Below, in pieces: positions 46,461 through 57,690 of a stretch of 64,000 bases of DNA (positions are counted from its first letter, which is position 1; each line of letters opens with the position of its first letter). Source of the DNA: Asparagopsis taxiformis (lineage: Eukaryota > Rhodophyta > Florideophyceae > Bonnemaisoniales > Bonnemaisoniaceae); the NCBI GenBank assembly GCA_030407315.1, contig JALQPE010000609.1:17419-81418 (forward strand), given 5' to 3'. The notes under the pieces are model-generated. The model ran no database searches. It worked only from the letters and a program-made list of their open reading frames with translations, and was not told the DNA's origin. The position numbers and the translations under genes are program-made.

Positions 46461-47139
46461 CCCACACACATGCATAATGCTTACTTTGAAGGTTTTACAC
46501 AGTCTGTGGAAGTAACAAACTTGTTCGTGTTCAATTTCTTTGGTGAGATAATTCACGCCCCTTTCTATTACCCTGGCAGCTTTCATGACTCGAAACTTGC
46601 TACTGTATATGGTTCTACTATCTAAAGATATCAAATGACATGAATCCTCCGGGAATGGCTATCTTGGGGACTCTGCTTTTGTCAATAACAGCAGGATTGC
46701 GAATGGTAAAATAATTAGAGGTCGAAAGGCGGGTGAACGGTGCGATATTCCGGAGTCTGCAGTACTAGCAGCAGTAGATGGTTTTGCAGCGTGTCATGCC
46801 TAGCGAGCGTCAGAGCGCTGAATGGGGAATTAGAGCTATCAAAGCCCTTTCTCACGTCTGAAAGTTTCACTTCCTCCTTACCTATTTAAAAGTCGTAGGT
46901 TGTTAACAATATGTTGTCACCTCTTTAATTTTCGTACCAGGAGAGTTGGATTGAACCAAATTCGTTCGACGTATAGTAGACTAAACATGCAGAACAGTAG
47001 TTCATCAATCCAATAAATGCAAATGCTTTACTCTTTTATTGATTCTTCATTATCAGCATGAACATTTGTCTCCCTACTTCCAATGCGCTTTATCATTTCG
47101 GACATCTGATGCAACAGTCATTTGTTGGTTGGATTTTAC

Positions 47140-48126
47140 GAGCTATTTCTTCTTTAAAACCTTTTTGATGTTCTCTTCCGCCAAGCTTGATGACACATGG
47201 CCATATCGACAATTGTTGGGAACGCTGACCAATGTTATCTGCCATACACCAACTCTATCCAGCAAAAACATTATCGGACTTAGAGCTTTTTGAAGATGAC
47301 TGCAGTCCAGTGCTTCCCATTCTGCGGTTTTTTTCTGTCTTTCATTTTTCTCCATCGCAGTGCCTTCCAGTACATCATACCCATCCCGCCCGACCGCCCC
47401 ATCTTTGTCTTCTTCTGAAGTTTCATCGTCACTACCGAGTACTTTTGCTGCGCATTTATTCTGAATGTCTCTGAAATTTACCTAGATCTTCGAACATGGG
47501 AGAGGCAAGACGGGTCACCTGTCTTCTTCTTATAGTTTGCGAGTTTATCAAACTTGTTCTGAAACGAATGTGTATACGGGATAGCTGAGTGGTAGTTGTT
47601 TTCGTTGAATGATCGATGATGCCTCCGATCCCCCAAGACCGGAGTTGACCATGCCTTTTTATACCCACCATAGAATTGTAGTTCGATGTCGAATTAATTC
47701 TAGAAAATACTAATCAAAATAAAATTATGTCATCAAAAATAAATCTAACATGATGCCATCATGACATCACTCGATGACATAGCCAACTAGATACTTCTAG
47801 GCGTAACAGCAAGTTACTTTCTAGCAGCCTATAGTATATGAGTAAACTTAGTGTAACTTGTAGTGTCTAGAATACACTAGTTATGCTGGCCATTGCTGGC
47901 ATCAGCTTCAGTTCGTTACATGTTCTTAATCGAATCTTGATCTCTAAATGGGCTTTCTGGTCTTCAGCCCACTTCGCAAATTATTCGCCACTGGTGCCCA
48001 GTGGTTTGAGCCAAGCGGAAGAACTTCGGACACAATGTCAAGAAGGTTATCCAATTCATCAATAGTGTAGCTCGGAGCCCCGTTTCTGGTCTGACGTCGC
48101 ATCCGCGCGTTTGGCGTCACAGCCAA
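47140..48126 (-). pseudogene. Myb-like/DUF6818-type accessory protein pseudogene
   Basis: The start (ATG 48126) gives PSYTIDELDNLLDIVSEVLP and LGSNHWAPVANN, the Myb-like helix-turn-helix pattern of DUF6818 proteins. In a shifted frame near 47570-47500 comes FQNKFDKLANYKKKTGDPSC, the family's second block. An acidic stretch (DDETSEEDKDG) and a charged helical end (MEKNERQKKTAEWEALDC, 47355-47143) follow. PIF/Harbinger elements normally carry a Myb-like gene besides the transposase, which fits the neighbour at 44940-46990. Stops and frame changes make it a relic. Confidence 0.6.
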
Positions 48127-48640
48127 AACAGAGTTCTAAGCGCCTTCCTCAATCGGTGTTGAGTTTACCGTTTTATCTTGACCTTGCGTCACTACGTCAT
48201 CAGATGCTACAGGAATTGCAGCGGATGGGGGAAATGAGCTCATGTCTGCTGCCCGTGCATATGCAGAAGAAGTACACTGAGCTTGGAAACCCGCCCTATT
48301 GAATTAATTTGAAATTCCGTCAAACGGAACTTCGTCTGTGTTCTCGGAAATGGACGCGGACGTCCACAACCTCTAGTACACCTAGTATTACTAGGCGGAC
48401 GTCCATGTTGTCCAGTATTTTTGGATGTCCGCCTAGAACCGGACGTCCATGCGGTCTAGTACGTCTAGTATTACTAGGACGACATTCATTGTTTCTAGTA
48501 CCACGGATGTCCTCCTCGGGATGGACTTCCACCATGTCTATGTCCGCCTAGGACGGGCGCCGGTTCAGAAATTCAAAAATTTCGACCCCAGAAATTTCTG
48601 CCGCCGTGCTCGACATGGATGTCCGCATCCATCACGGCGA
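48127..48640. repeat. Short tandem repeat with CTAGTATTACTAG palindromes
   Basis: A unit beginning CTAGTAC..CTAGTATTACTAG starts at 48373 and again at 48456 (period 83). GGACGTCC-type palindromes occur several times between 48355 and 48500. The same GGACGTCC core recurs in the repeat units of the large element to the right. The left part (48127-48310) holds no supported gene. Confidence 0.6.
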
Positions 48641-49807
48641 CCACTCTAATTTTCCTTGTCGGTCGACTCCAATTTCGTCTTTAATTTTTTCATCCTGTCG
48701 CTCACACCCCCTTCCTGTTTGGTGCTCACCTCCCCGTACGTACCTCAAACACCCCCAATACCACTCTAGCGCGCATTTTCAGCTACCTGTCCCCGCTTCC
48801 ACGGTGCACACCTCCATTCCATACCTACTTTTCGGCTTTACCGTACAGATTTCGTATAACCAGTCCTCATACTACCTCAGAATAAGGAAAAAACACCCCT
48901 AACTCCTCGACCATGCTCTCCCCCATCACCTTTGCAACGTATTGTCTTCAATACCTCTCTCCTCTACCTTCAAACCCCTCTCCTTCGCCCTCTCCACAAA
49001 CTTCCCCTGCAGCTTACTCTTCGAAAACCTCTCACTCCCATCCCGTGCCCGACCTGCTCCATCCCCTCCCTCCCTCAGCTGCTCCATGCCCCCCACGCCA
49101 TCCGCATCTTAGATACCGTATACAGCACCACCACGGCCCACACCCGCCCCTCCCCCGCCGTCTCCTCAGAACATCCTCTCTCTGAGCCACATATCAACTT
49201 GATAAGGGTTGAACCCCCCACTTCGCACCCTTCCTCCCACTCCCCTCCCTCCCCAAATACAATAACCCCCTTCTTCTCCATCACATCCCCACTCACCACA
49301 GCCAGAACAGACGCCACCCCCCTCCCCTCTTTCTCCTCACTTTCCTAAAACCCCCTCCTCTCGGCGCCTTCAACCACAGCCTCCTACGGTCCCACCTAAA
49401 CACCTCCTCCGCCCTCACTACCCCCAACACCCCGCAGCGTCTCTCTAATCCCATAATATGCTCGTCAGCACTCCTCTCCGAATCACATTCCAGTCTAAAC
49501 CCGCACTCCGTACATTTCCACCTCCCCTGTACCATCCAAGATTCCATCCAACCCCCCCTACAGAACACATCCTCATACCAAAGAAGAATTTTCTTCCTCC
49601 CATACATCATCCTTAAACCTCCATCAGCTCCATGTAAATTTCGATGTAAATATTTTTCTCCACTATGCAATCTCAAACATGTATGAGCGTATGCCTTTCC
49701 GCTTTGTCAACCCTGAATATTTGTATTCATGTATTCATAAAATAGGGCCACCCACATCCCTATCCCGTTCTGCAAGCTTTACAAAACCACCAGACGCATA
49801 CTCCACA
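48641..49807 (-). other. Pyrimidine-rich tract; possible degraded gene on the reverse strand
   Basis: The + strand is strongly C/T-rich for about 1 kb. On the reverse strand 49676-49293 reads WKCTECGFRLECDSERSADEH followed by CGVLGVVRAEEVFRW, with C-x2-C and His spacing that could bind zinc. After a frameshift near 49310 an open piece continues to 49075. This could be a decayed gene, but strand bias alone also produces open frames, so I give it low weight. Confidence 0.35.
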
Positions 49808-50085
49808 ACTATACAACAAACACTACTCGCTATTTCAGACGACGCGGTACACAAGTAGCATAGGCTATGCTACTTGTGTACCGCGTTGTCTGAGACTGAG
49901 TCTCAACCTTCCGTGACGCCTTCCCTGATGCGTACAAGTGCGAAACACGTCTAGACGTATATCAGAAGTGAGTGCGGGAATTTTCGGCACAGGAGATGCT
50001 GGGCCACCAAATGATTTTTCGGAAATTTTAGAATTTCTGGGCTGGCCAGCAACGCAATCGAGCTGGACATCCACCGGACGTCCAT
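49808..50085 (+). repeat. Left terminal inverted repeat
   Basis: Matches the reverse complement of 61880-62114: CTACTCGCTATTTCAGACGA near the end, ACGTATATCAGAAGTGAGTG, GGGCCACCAAAT and TAGAATTTCTGGGCTGGCCA further in. It contains an extra fold-back duplication (49835-49893) that the right copy lacks. Confidence 0.85.
49835..49893. repeat. Fold-back palindrome within the left TIR
   Basis: TCAGACGACGCGGTACACAA and GTAGCATAG are followed directly by their near-exact reverse complement, ending TTGTCTGA. The right TIR has a single CAGACGACGCGG copy at the same place, so the inverted copy was gained after the ends formed. Confidence 0.9.
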
Positions 50086-50214
50086 TTCAGGTTGGTCGTG
50101 AGAGAGTGGGGCGGGACCATGATGAAACAAGGACCAAGACCTTTCCCTGACGTATTGAGCCTGAAATCGACCCTTCGTGAGACGCCCATTTGGCTTACAG
50201 TTGGTGCTTATAGA

Positions 50215-51830
50215 AGCCAGTGATAGCCCCGATCGGGGCGGTGGCCGGTTCCGGCTTACAGTTGGTGCTTACAGACGCCAGTGATAGCCCCCGATCGGGG
50301 CCGGCGGTCGGTTCCTGGGGCCGTTGTGGCCAAATTAGACACCCTGATTAGAATTAAAATTTGGGCTATCTCAAAAACATGCACATGGAACATGTTTTGA
50401 GATGGGGGTGTGCCGTACGGCACAATCGACCCGCCAAATCGTTGATTTTTTACAATTTTTTTTTGCCCGAAATTGTAGAATTTCTGGCTGGCCAGCAATG
50501 CATCTGAGCTCGACATCCACCGGACGTCCATTTCAGGTTGGTCGTGAGACAGGAGCGGGACCATGATGGAACAAGGACCAAGACCTGTCCCTGACGTGGA
50601 GCCTGAAATCGACCCGTCGTGAGACGCCATTTAGCCTTACAGTTAGTGCTTACAGAAGCCAGTGACAACCCCACTCGGGGCGCGGCGGCCGGTGCTTGGG
50701 GCCGTGTGTGGCCAAATTAGACACCTTGATTTGAATTAAAAATTTGGCTATTCTCAAAAACATGCACATGTGAACATGTTTTTGAGATGGGGGTGTGCCG
50801 TACGGCACAATCGACCGCCCAAACGTTGTTTTGCAAGATTTTTTGTGCCCGAAATTGTAGAATTTCTGGGCTGGCCAGCAATGCATCTGAGCTGGACATC
50901 CACCGGACGTCCATTTCAGGTGATCGTGTGCTGCCACATCCACGCATTGCAGTAACTAAGCAGGCGGGATCACTACTAATATTAAAGGCACGGAATAGAG
51001 TAACGTGATGGTGAGTAGTGTTTGTGTGAGGGAGTAAGGCGGAGACCATTATGAAAACACGGAAGAAGATGCGTACCTAGCATAACTTAGGCTTGAAGCC
51101 TGGAATCGACCCATCTTCGGCGCCATTTAGCCTCACAGTTAGTGCTTACAGAAGCCAGTGATGACCGCTCGGGGCGGCGGCTCCGGTTCCTGGGCCGTTG
51201 TGGCCAAAATTAGACACCCTGATTTGAATTAAAATTTGGGCTATTCTCAAAAACATGCACATGTGAACATGTTTTTGAGATGGGGTGTGCCGTACGGCAC
51301 AATCGACCGCCCAAATCGTTGATTTTTTTACAATTTTTTGTGCCCGAAATTTTAGAATTTCTGGGCTGGCCAGCAATGCATCTGAGCTCGGACATCCACC
51401 GGACCGTCCATTTCAGGTTGGTCGTGAGAGAGTGAGGCGGGACCATGATGGAACAAGGACCAAGACCTGTCCCTGGCGTATTGAGCCTGAAATCGACCCG
51501 TCGTGAGACGCCATTTAGCCTTACAGTTAGTGCTTACAGAAGCCAGTGACAACCCCACTCGGGGCGGCGGCCGGTTCCTGGGGCCGTTGTGGCCAAATTA
51601 GACACCCTGATTTGAATTAAAATTTGGGCTATTCTCAAAAACATGCACATGTGAACATGTTTTTGAGATGGGGGTGTGCCGTACGGCACAATCCACCCGC
51701 TGAAATCGATGTTTTTTGCAATATTTTTTTGTGCCCGAAATTGTAGAATTTCTGGGCTGGCCAGCAATGCATCTGAGCTGGACATCCACCGGACGTCCAT
51801 TTCAGGTTGATCGTGTATCGTGCACGGCCA
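50215..51830 (+). repeat. Palindrome-bearing repeat array, left block (four units)
   Basis: Four units, each with a fold-back (TCTCAAAAACATG ... CATGTTTTTGAGA) followed by the perfect 14-bp palindrome GTGCCGTACGGCAC (50410, 50795, 51287 and 51676). Then come an A/T run, GAATTTCTGGGCTGGCCAGC and CCACCGGACGTCCATTTCAG. Spacing is 385, 492 and 389 bases; the longer unit has an extra stretch of about 110 bases (CACATCCACGCATTGCAG...). Open frames across the units are identical shadows of the repeat. Confidence 0.9.
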
Positions 51831-52084
51831 CACATTACCGGAAGCAAGTAGGCGATGAAGCACGTACATACCCAATTGTTCTGCTGCTTTCTAGCATAGA
51901 CCATCGAGTCTAGAGATGTGAGGGAATCGTCCTGGAAATCATGCTCCAACCCACGAGGGAATGGACAATCTAGTTTGAAAGCATGGAACGGAAGTACATT
52001 ATACTAGGTTCATAGATTGGAAGTGATAAAGGAGATGATTATATTCTCGATAATTGTTTACCAAAGTAGTAGTTGTTAAGCTAT

Positions 52085-53282
52085 CTAGCCGTCGGAAAAT
52101 TCTTCTTCGTCTTCGTCCTCACTATATTCAGGATCTCCCGGCAGAATAGGCGTTATCGGCAACTGTGGAGTTGATCTGCTCAAGATGAATTCTTCACCCG
52201 GTGTGAGGGTTCTCTTCTTGGGAGCTTCTGTCGTCTTCATCCGCATGATTCCGAGCTGCCCTGTCTTCGGCCTACGATCTTTCTTGACCGGGATGGGAAC
52301 AACTGTCTTGTGGCGAACATTGACAGGTCCGGTTGACTTTGCCTGGCAGACCGGCGCGGAGCATTGGGGATTACTTCTTCTTCGAATCCCAACCGCCTGA
52401 TGAAACCAAACGAAACATTGTCGGGAATCGGATACGACGCATTCCTGAAATACGTGTGATACCTCGTTGTCGTGTGTGACACAACTCTGTCGACATGCCC
52501 TGCCCCGGCATGTTGTACATAGCCGTGACCGATGAAGACTGAACGTGGCGGAACGATTACCTTGTTCAGCTTCATCGTCTTGGCGTACATATCTAATTCC
52601 AGCGCTTTGGAAAAGACGTACTTGTGGGACCCTGGACACACCCAGATAGGGAATGGGTCATCTCCGTTGGCAATAACAAAGTAACCCGGAAGTTGATCTT
52701 TGCGGTCGCGAGGAGGAACAGGGAAATCATTGTGTGGGACCTGCCGAGGACACCCCTTTCCCGTTATCAAAAACCGTCCCCCAGATGCCGGCATGACAAG
52801 TTTTTCTCCCGGTAAACCGCACTCCTCCAGCCCTATCAGCCGGACAAGGATTCCCAACCACACATCCAGCAGGGCTCGCCGCGTCACAAACTTGAACCGG
52901 TCGATATGCGTCTCATCGTTCTCGGCATAGTCAACCAGGCAGTGGCGCGTAGACGTGAAGCGAGCCCTCCCCTCATTCCGGTTCTTCTCATCTGTTTCAT
53001 CGTCCCCCGTATTGACAATGGGACTCCACAGCTGCCGGTTCCCAGGGTCCTTGTGCACCTCCTCCCCTCCCACGTTCCCAAAAAGTACCGAAACAATTCC
53101 TGGTTAGGAATTTCTTCCATGAGACCCAAGTCAAATGGGAACTTGTCCGACGCATCGAGGTAGCTTACATCCGCGAAATTGTGCATCACCGTATACCCTC
53201 GCTCGTTGATTTCCGTTCGGCAATTGTGGAAGTACGCCATACCAGTGCCGGCCTCATACGAATCCTTCCAGCTTGTAGACAT
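52085..53282 (-). pseudogene. 2-oxoglutarate/Fe(II) dioxygenase-like coding sequence, frameshifted
   Basis: Starts in frame at ATG 53282 (MSTSWKDSYEAGTGMAYF). It continues after a frameshift in a T5 run near 53085 into the frame 53073-52237, and after another near 52340 into the frame ending at 52085 (acidic tail YSEDEDEEEF). The middle has CPRQVPHNDFPVPP (HxD iron ligands, 52726-52734), FVIANGDDPFPIWVCPGSH, PPRSVFIGHGYVQHAGAG (distal His near 52509) and TTTRYHTYF. This is the order of a double-stranded beta-helix dioxygenase. Related folds oxidise nucleic acid bases, proteins or small molecules; the substrate here is unknown. Its start overlaps the ParB-like frame by 97 bases, so the two may once have been one fused protein. 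Confidence 0.5.
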
Positions 53283-56041
53283 TCGCGCAACCTGGGCGAA
53301 GTCCAGCCTCGAGGGTAGAGAAACGTCGATGTAGGCTCACACATCGCCTTGGCAGCCATCTTCCACGCTGCGAAAAACATCGGATAGATGGTGTCGATCT
53401 CGAAAACAAGATGACGAGCCCGATGTTGTTCCGGAATATGCAGCCCCTCAAACACAGGGTCCATCGCCACTTGCTTCAAATACCTCACCTCTCTGCCCTC
53501 CTCATCGATTTCCACACTCTCCAATAACAACCTGAGCTCAATCGGGGGCAGACAACCAACCCTCACCGATGCGATGACGTCCGCGGGACGCTGCGCCAGA
53601 TGATGCCCTTCAGCTCGGTCTTTGACTTCGAAATCGTCGGGAAGAGATGGCATCCGGTCGTCGAACAGGAGGTCGTGTTCAGAAGGAGAGTCACGAACGA
53701 TGTAACCGTCTTCATCGACTTCGACTCCTTCCGGAACAGTGAGTGTAATTGTCACTTCGCGGACCCCCTTGCTTTCGACTTGGCCCTCGTCTGCACTGTT
53801 GTTTTCTTCCTCGTCCGAAACGTTATGGACAGATTCTTGGTTGGAGGGAGTCGCACCAGCACGTTGGTTATCTTGGGGGACAATCTCAACGGCAGAATCG
53901 GGGGAACGGGCGGAGTCTTCGTCAACCTCATCACCGGAAGCAGTGGCTTGTTGTTGATCGGTGGGTTTATCAACAACGGCCTGCTCTTCTTCCCCGGCGG
54001 ATTGTTGTACCACAACCGGCTCTTCTTCCTCGAGGCGTGTGCTCCCCGTCGAGCGAAGTCGCTGTGAACGGCGGCGGATGCCATGCGAAGCAGGCTCATG
54101 TTCGACATTCCGCTGCTTCTTGTGAGTGAGTCTCACATTGGCAGCAGAAGGGCGGCGTTTGCGTCGAGCCTTAGTCTTCTTCTTCAATGTCGGATTGAAA
54201 AACTCTTTCAAGTTCGTTTCCAAATCCTGTAAACGCGTGGCTCTCCGTCGCATTCGAACCTCACTGCTCCGGTCGTCCCCTCTATACATTGCAATGGCAT
54301 TGGTGAGATGCCATTGCAACTCCTTCGGCTGCTTAACCGACCCAATTGCCATCTCTGTGCTCAGAAATGACTTGCGCATAATACTCTTTGGGCGCCCATA
54401 CGCAGCGTACAGAGAATTTGCTATTGCAGTCACGCGACGGACGTATGTATAGAAGTCGTTCACGTCAAAGCGTCCATCCGGACGTCCACCATGAGCAGGG
54501 TTCAAGTACTCCGAAAGACCACGCAAGACGAAGACAAAGTTTTCTTCCAGCAACTCGCGCACTATCTTGTGGTCCAGGTGCGTTATCCCAATCTCGTTGC
54601 GGCGCTCGGAATTGTTCAGCTCACGCAACACTTCGTCGAGAACAGGATGCTTCAGCGTTGCTATAGCCAAACGCGTCCACCGCCGGGCCGTGTTCGTTGA
54701 ATTCATCATCCCCATGAACTGCGCCTCGAACAATGTTCGGATGACATCAGACTCACGCAAGTCGCCAGCGTTTTCCACGTTATTTGCAACAGCAATCGTA
54801 CGGATGAACTGCTGGATGGACGACAAGATTCGAACCAGGGAGCGCTCCGTCAGTTGCGTCCCAGTCGTATGGTTCGACTCTGCACTCTTGTGGATGATCT
54901 CATGAGGCTGAAGATCACTGTCGTCCTTGCGGCGAAGGTAGTACACATCCAGAGGCTGAGTAACCCAGCGCAAGCGGTTTGCGTCCTGTGGCAGCTTGGT
55001 TCTGTGCATACGGGTGAGGCGAGTGAAGTCATCGGCAATGCTATGCATAGCATTGAGACGATGCAGTCCGTCGATCACGGTCACGTTCGCATTGGCATGG
55101 AATTTGCCATTCTGGAACAGACGCGTGTCGGCGGGCAGATGCGTGTTCTGCGACCTCAGCACCGTCACAGTGATACGCGAAGAGCTCACATACCCCACAG
55201 CCAACATATTGTTGCGCAGGTCCTCCACGTGGTCTTCTTTCACATCCCGAAGGGTCACGGCCGGTTCCACTAGCTGCCTCACCAGCACAGTCGCTCCTTC
55301 TCCGACGTAATCCGACGTCACAAACTTGGGCACCGTAATTTGCGTCCCCTGCTGCTCACGAATGCTTTCCGCCACCTCCGGTTCGTCGTCCACTTCGGTT
55401 ACGTCCTGCGTAGTAGCTTCGGTGACGTTGGAGCGAGCAGGGTGCTTCGTGCCTCCACTGGAGGGTCTTGCAGAGCGAGCAGGGCGCTTCGTGCCTCCCG
55501 AAACCGGAGTGGAGCGTGCTGGATGCTTCGTACCCCCCGAACCAGTGATTTCGCCTGCCGGACCGGTACTGGGCATCCGTCCCGAGCTGGCCTGGTTCGT
55601 CGCTGCGTTGAAGTTTGACGCTGCAGCAGGGGTACGAATGTCGCTAGGGCCATCCTCCGCAGCGGGGCGCATCATCCGAGTATCCCAAGGGTAAAACGCC
55701 GCGGCGTATGCTCCACCCATCGTCTCCGGCGGTCCCTCGGCGCCATCAAACATGTACGGGAACGGGAGGTCCTTGAACTTGTCCTTAGTCGCAATGTTGC
55801 GCACGACGATATAGTCCGCCTCGTCGGTTTCCGGCAGCTTGTGGTTGTGCAGCGTGCGCGGAAGGCCAACATCGCCACCAGCAGTGCTCACCGAAGCCGT
55901 CCCAATATGCACAGCCGCACCGTCCACGTCCGCAAACAAATTGACATCGACGCCGCGCTTGAGTCCGCGCGACTCCGCTGACGCGCTCACTTGATCGCCG
56001 CAAACCGTTGAAAACAAACTGCTGAAATGCGTATCCGCCAT
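53186..56041 (-). CDS. ParB-like domain protein of the large element
   Basis: 951 codons from ATG 56041 (MADTHFSSLFSTVCGD); the frame is open upstream, but that part looks like leader. The N-terminal third is low complexity, with three near-identical GGTKHPARS/GGTKRPARS repeats. Near residues 260-340 lies a ParB/sulfiredoxin-like domain: DVKEDHVEDLRNNMLAVGY, then VTVIDGLHRLNAMHSIADD with DGLHR near 324. A helical region with HKSAESNHTTGTQLTERSL follows. Next are a basic segment (KKKTKARRKRRPS) that may bind DNA or direct nuclear entry, a long acidic stretch, and a C-terminal folded part (FEIDTIYPMFFAAWKMAAKA). The DGxHR motif parallels DGEHR in the methyltransferase fusion at 5628-8645. Palindrome-rich repeats flank the gene. 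Confidence 0.65.
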   Translation of the reverse strand: MADTHFSSLFSTVCGDQVSASAESRGLKRGVDVNLFADVDGAAVHIGTASVSTAGGDVGLPRTLHNHKLPETDEADYIVVRNIATKDKFKDLPFPYMFDGAEGPPETMGGAYAAAFYPWDTRMMRPAAEDGPSDIRTPAAASNFNAATNQASSGRMPSTGPAGEITGSGGTKHPARSTPVSGGTKRPARSARPSSGGTKHPARSNVTEATTQDVTEVDDEPEVAESIREQQGTQITVPKFVTSDYVGEGATVLVRQLVEPAVTLRDVKEDHVEDLRNNMLAVGYVSSSRITVTVLRSQNTHLPADTRLFQNGKFHANANVTVIDGLHRLNAMHSIADDFTRLTRMHRTKLPQDANRLRWVTQPLDVYYLRRKDDSDLQPHEIIHKSAESNHTTGTQLTERSLVRILSSIQQFIRTIAVANNVENAGDLRESDVIRTLFEAQFMGMMNSTNTARRWTRLAIATLKHPVLDEVLRELNNSERRNEIGITHLDHKIVRELLEENFVFVLRGLSEYLNPAHGGRPDGRFDVNDFYTYVRRVTAIANSLYAAYGRPKSIMRKSFLSTEMAIGSVKQPKELQWHLTNAIAMYRGDDRSSEVRMRRRATRLQDLETNLKEFFNPTLKKKTKARRKRRPSAANVRLTHKKQRNVEHEPASHGIRRRSQRLRSTGSTRLEEEEPVVVQQSAGEEEQAVVDKPTDQQQATASGDEVDEDSARSPDSAVEIVPQDNQRAGATPSNQESVHNVSDEEENNSADEGQVESKGVREVTITLTVPEGVEVDEDGYIVRDSPSEHDLLFDDRMPSLPDDFEVKDRAEGHHLAQRPADVIASVRVGCLPPIELRLLLESVEIDEEGREVRYLKQVAMDPVFEGLHIPEQHRARHLVFEIDTIYPMFFAAWKMAAKAMCEPTSTFLYPRGWTSPRLRECLQAGRIRMRPALVWRTSTIAERKSTSEGIR
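54289..54319. repeat. Inverted repeat inside the ParB-like gene
   Basis: TTGCAATGGCAT and its exact complement ATGCCATTGCAA, separated by 7 bases, within the open frame (protein LQWHLTNAIAM). The frame is kept. Confidence 0.8.
55036..55055. repeat. Perfect 20-bp palindrome at the ParB-like motif
   Basis: CAATGCTATGCATAGCATTG codes LNAMHSI directly after DGLHR. The frame is intact. Confidence 0.85.
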
Positions 56042-56379
56042 GGTTGTTGAGTTGGAAAGGAAAAGAGATGGTTGACGTTGACGTATTGGAGTGATGTGGA
56101 TGGTATGTTTCACGTTGAAGAATGGTCGTGAACGCCAATCGCTGGAAATAATAACACAATACAACCGAAATTTTGTTAGGTACACACCTATCGTGACCGC
56201 TGGAATGCAAGAGAGGCAATCGAGATGTGAGTGTCCGTTCGGAACGGGCCCGAGTCGGGCTCTCGAAACCTGACGAGGTGGCGTGAAGCAGGCAGTGTCC
56301 TTGATGTGTAATGTGTTAAAATTACAGCTGTCAAGCTAGGCGGGTTTTGGGCGGCTGCGAGCACCCCTTTATCCGGGGA

Positions 56380-57690
56380 ACACCCTGATTTGAGTTAAAA
56401 TTTGGGCTATTCTCAAAAACATGCACATGTGAACATGTTTTTGAGATGGGGGTGTGCCGTACGGCACAATCGACCCGCCCAAATCGTTGATTTTTGCAAG
56501 ATTTTTTGTGCCCGAAATTTTAGAATTTCTGGGCTGGCCAGCAATGCATCTGAGCTGGACATCCGCCGGACGTCCAATTCAGGTTAGTCGTGTGCTGCCT
56601 ACATCGACGCATTGCAGAAACTAAGCCAGCGGGCTCACTACTAATACAAAGTGCACGGAATATGAGTAACGTGATGGGTGAGTAGTGTTTGTGTTGAGGG
56701 AGTAAGGCGGGACCATTATGAAACACGGAAGAAGATTTCTCCCTAGCATAACTTAGGCTTAAAGCCTGGAATCGACCCATCTTTCGGCGCCATTTAGCCT
56801 CACAGTTAGTGCTTACAGAAGCCAGTGATGGCCCCACTCGGGGCGGCGGCCGGTTCCTGGGGCCGTTGTGGCCAAATTAGACACCCTGATTTGAATTAAA
56901 ATTTGGGCTATTCTCAAAAACATGCACATGTGAACATGTTTTGAGATGGGGGTGTGCCGTACGGCACAATCGACCCGCCCAAATCGTTGATTTTTCACAA
57001 TTTTTTCTGCCCGAAATTTTAGAATTTCTGGGCTAGCCAGCAATGTAATTAAGCCGGACATCCACCAGACGTCCATTCTGGGTTGTTCGTGTGCTGCTCA
57101 CATCCACGCATTACAGCAACCACGCAGGCGGGCCCACTGCTCATACGAAGTGCACGTAGTATGTGCAGCACGATGGATGAGTAGTGTTTGTCGTGAGAAA
57201 GTGGGGTGGGAGCATGTCGAAACAAGGACCAAAACTTTGCCCTGGCGTATTGAGCCTGAGCCTGGAATCGATCCTTCGTGAGATGTGGCTTTGCTTACAG
57301 TTGATGCTTACAGAAGCCAGCGATGGCCCCGCTCGGGGCGTCGGATGGCTTCTTCTGGGGCCGTTGTGGCCAGATTAGACACCTTGATTTGAGTTGAATT
57401 TTGAGCCATTCTCAAAAACATGCACATGTGAACATGTTTTTGAGATGGGGGTGTGCCGTACGGCACTTTCGACCGCCCAAATCGATGTATTTTGCATTTT
57501 TTTTCTGACTGAAATTTTAGAATTTCTGGGCTCGCCAGCAATGCAATTGAGCTGGACATTCACCGGACGTCCATTTCAGGTTGGTCGAGTATTGCACATG
57601 GATACAGTTTTGCAGCTATTTCTCAGCCCAACATTTTAGAATTTCAGGGCTGACCAGCAATGTAACCGAGCCGGACTTCCACTGGACGTC
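56380..57690 (+). repeat. Palindrome-bearing repeat array, middle block
   Basis: Three units with GTGCCGTACGGCAC at 56454, 56954 and 57453 (spacing 500 and 499), plus a partial unit with CAGCAATGTAACCGAGCCGG to about 57690. The third unit belongs to a subfamily with CACTTTCGACC after the palindrome. 57040-57550 is almost identical to the inverted copy at 61390-61900. Confidence 0.9.

Larger units (their letters stand above)
44940..46990 (+). pseudogene. PIF/Harbinger-like transposase pseudogene with insertion
   Basis: Coding relics of a DDE_Tnp4-type transposase in family order: TPWNQILACGTDDDFL, FGSPFRRGPKKTGRNSLLK, after an interruption YIKIKQTVYSLCPLFGV, SVEEMKWSELLIGS, and VYLE*QMVGECLALC, whose shifted frame gives DGGRMPCALFSDPN. 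Then comes about 0.8 kb of foreign sequence. Sense resumes at about 46465 with NAYFEGFTQSVEVTNL, FVFNFFGEIIHA and SFHDSKLA, later GMAILGDSAFVN (acidic catalytic block), RGRKAGERCDIPES and VLAAVD. It is broken by a fold-back palindrome (45308-45359), the insertion and several stops. The Myb-like partner is convergent at 47140-48126. Confidence 0.7.

Noticed and set aside
50215..51830. CRISPR array
   Set aside because: Units are 385-500 bases long and repeat throughout; there are no short repeats with unique spacers and no cas genes.
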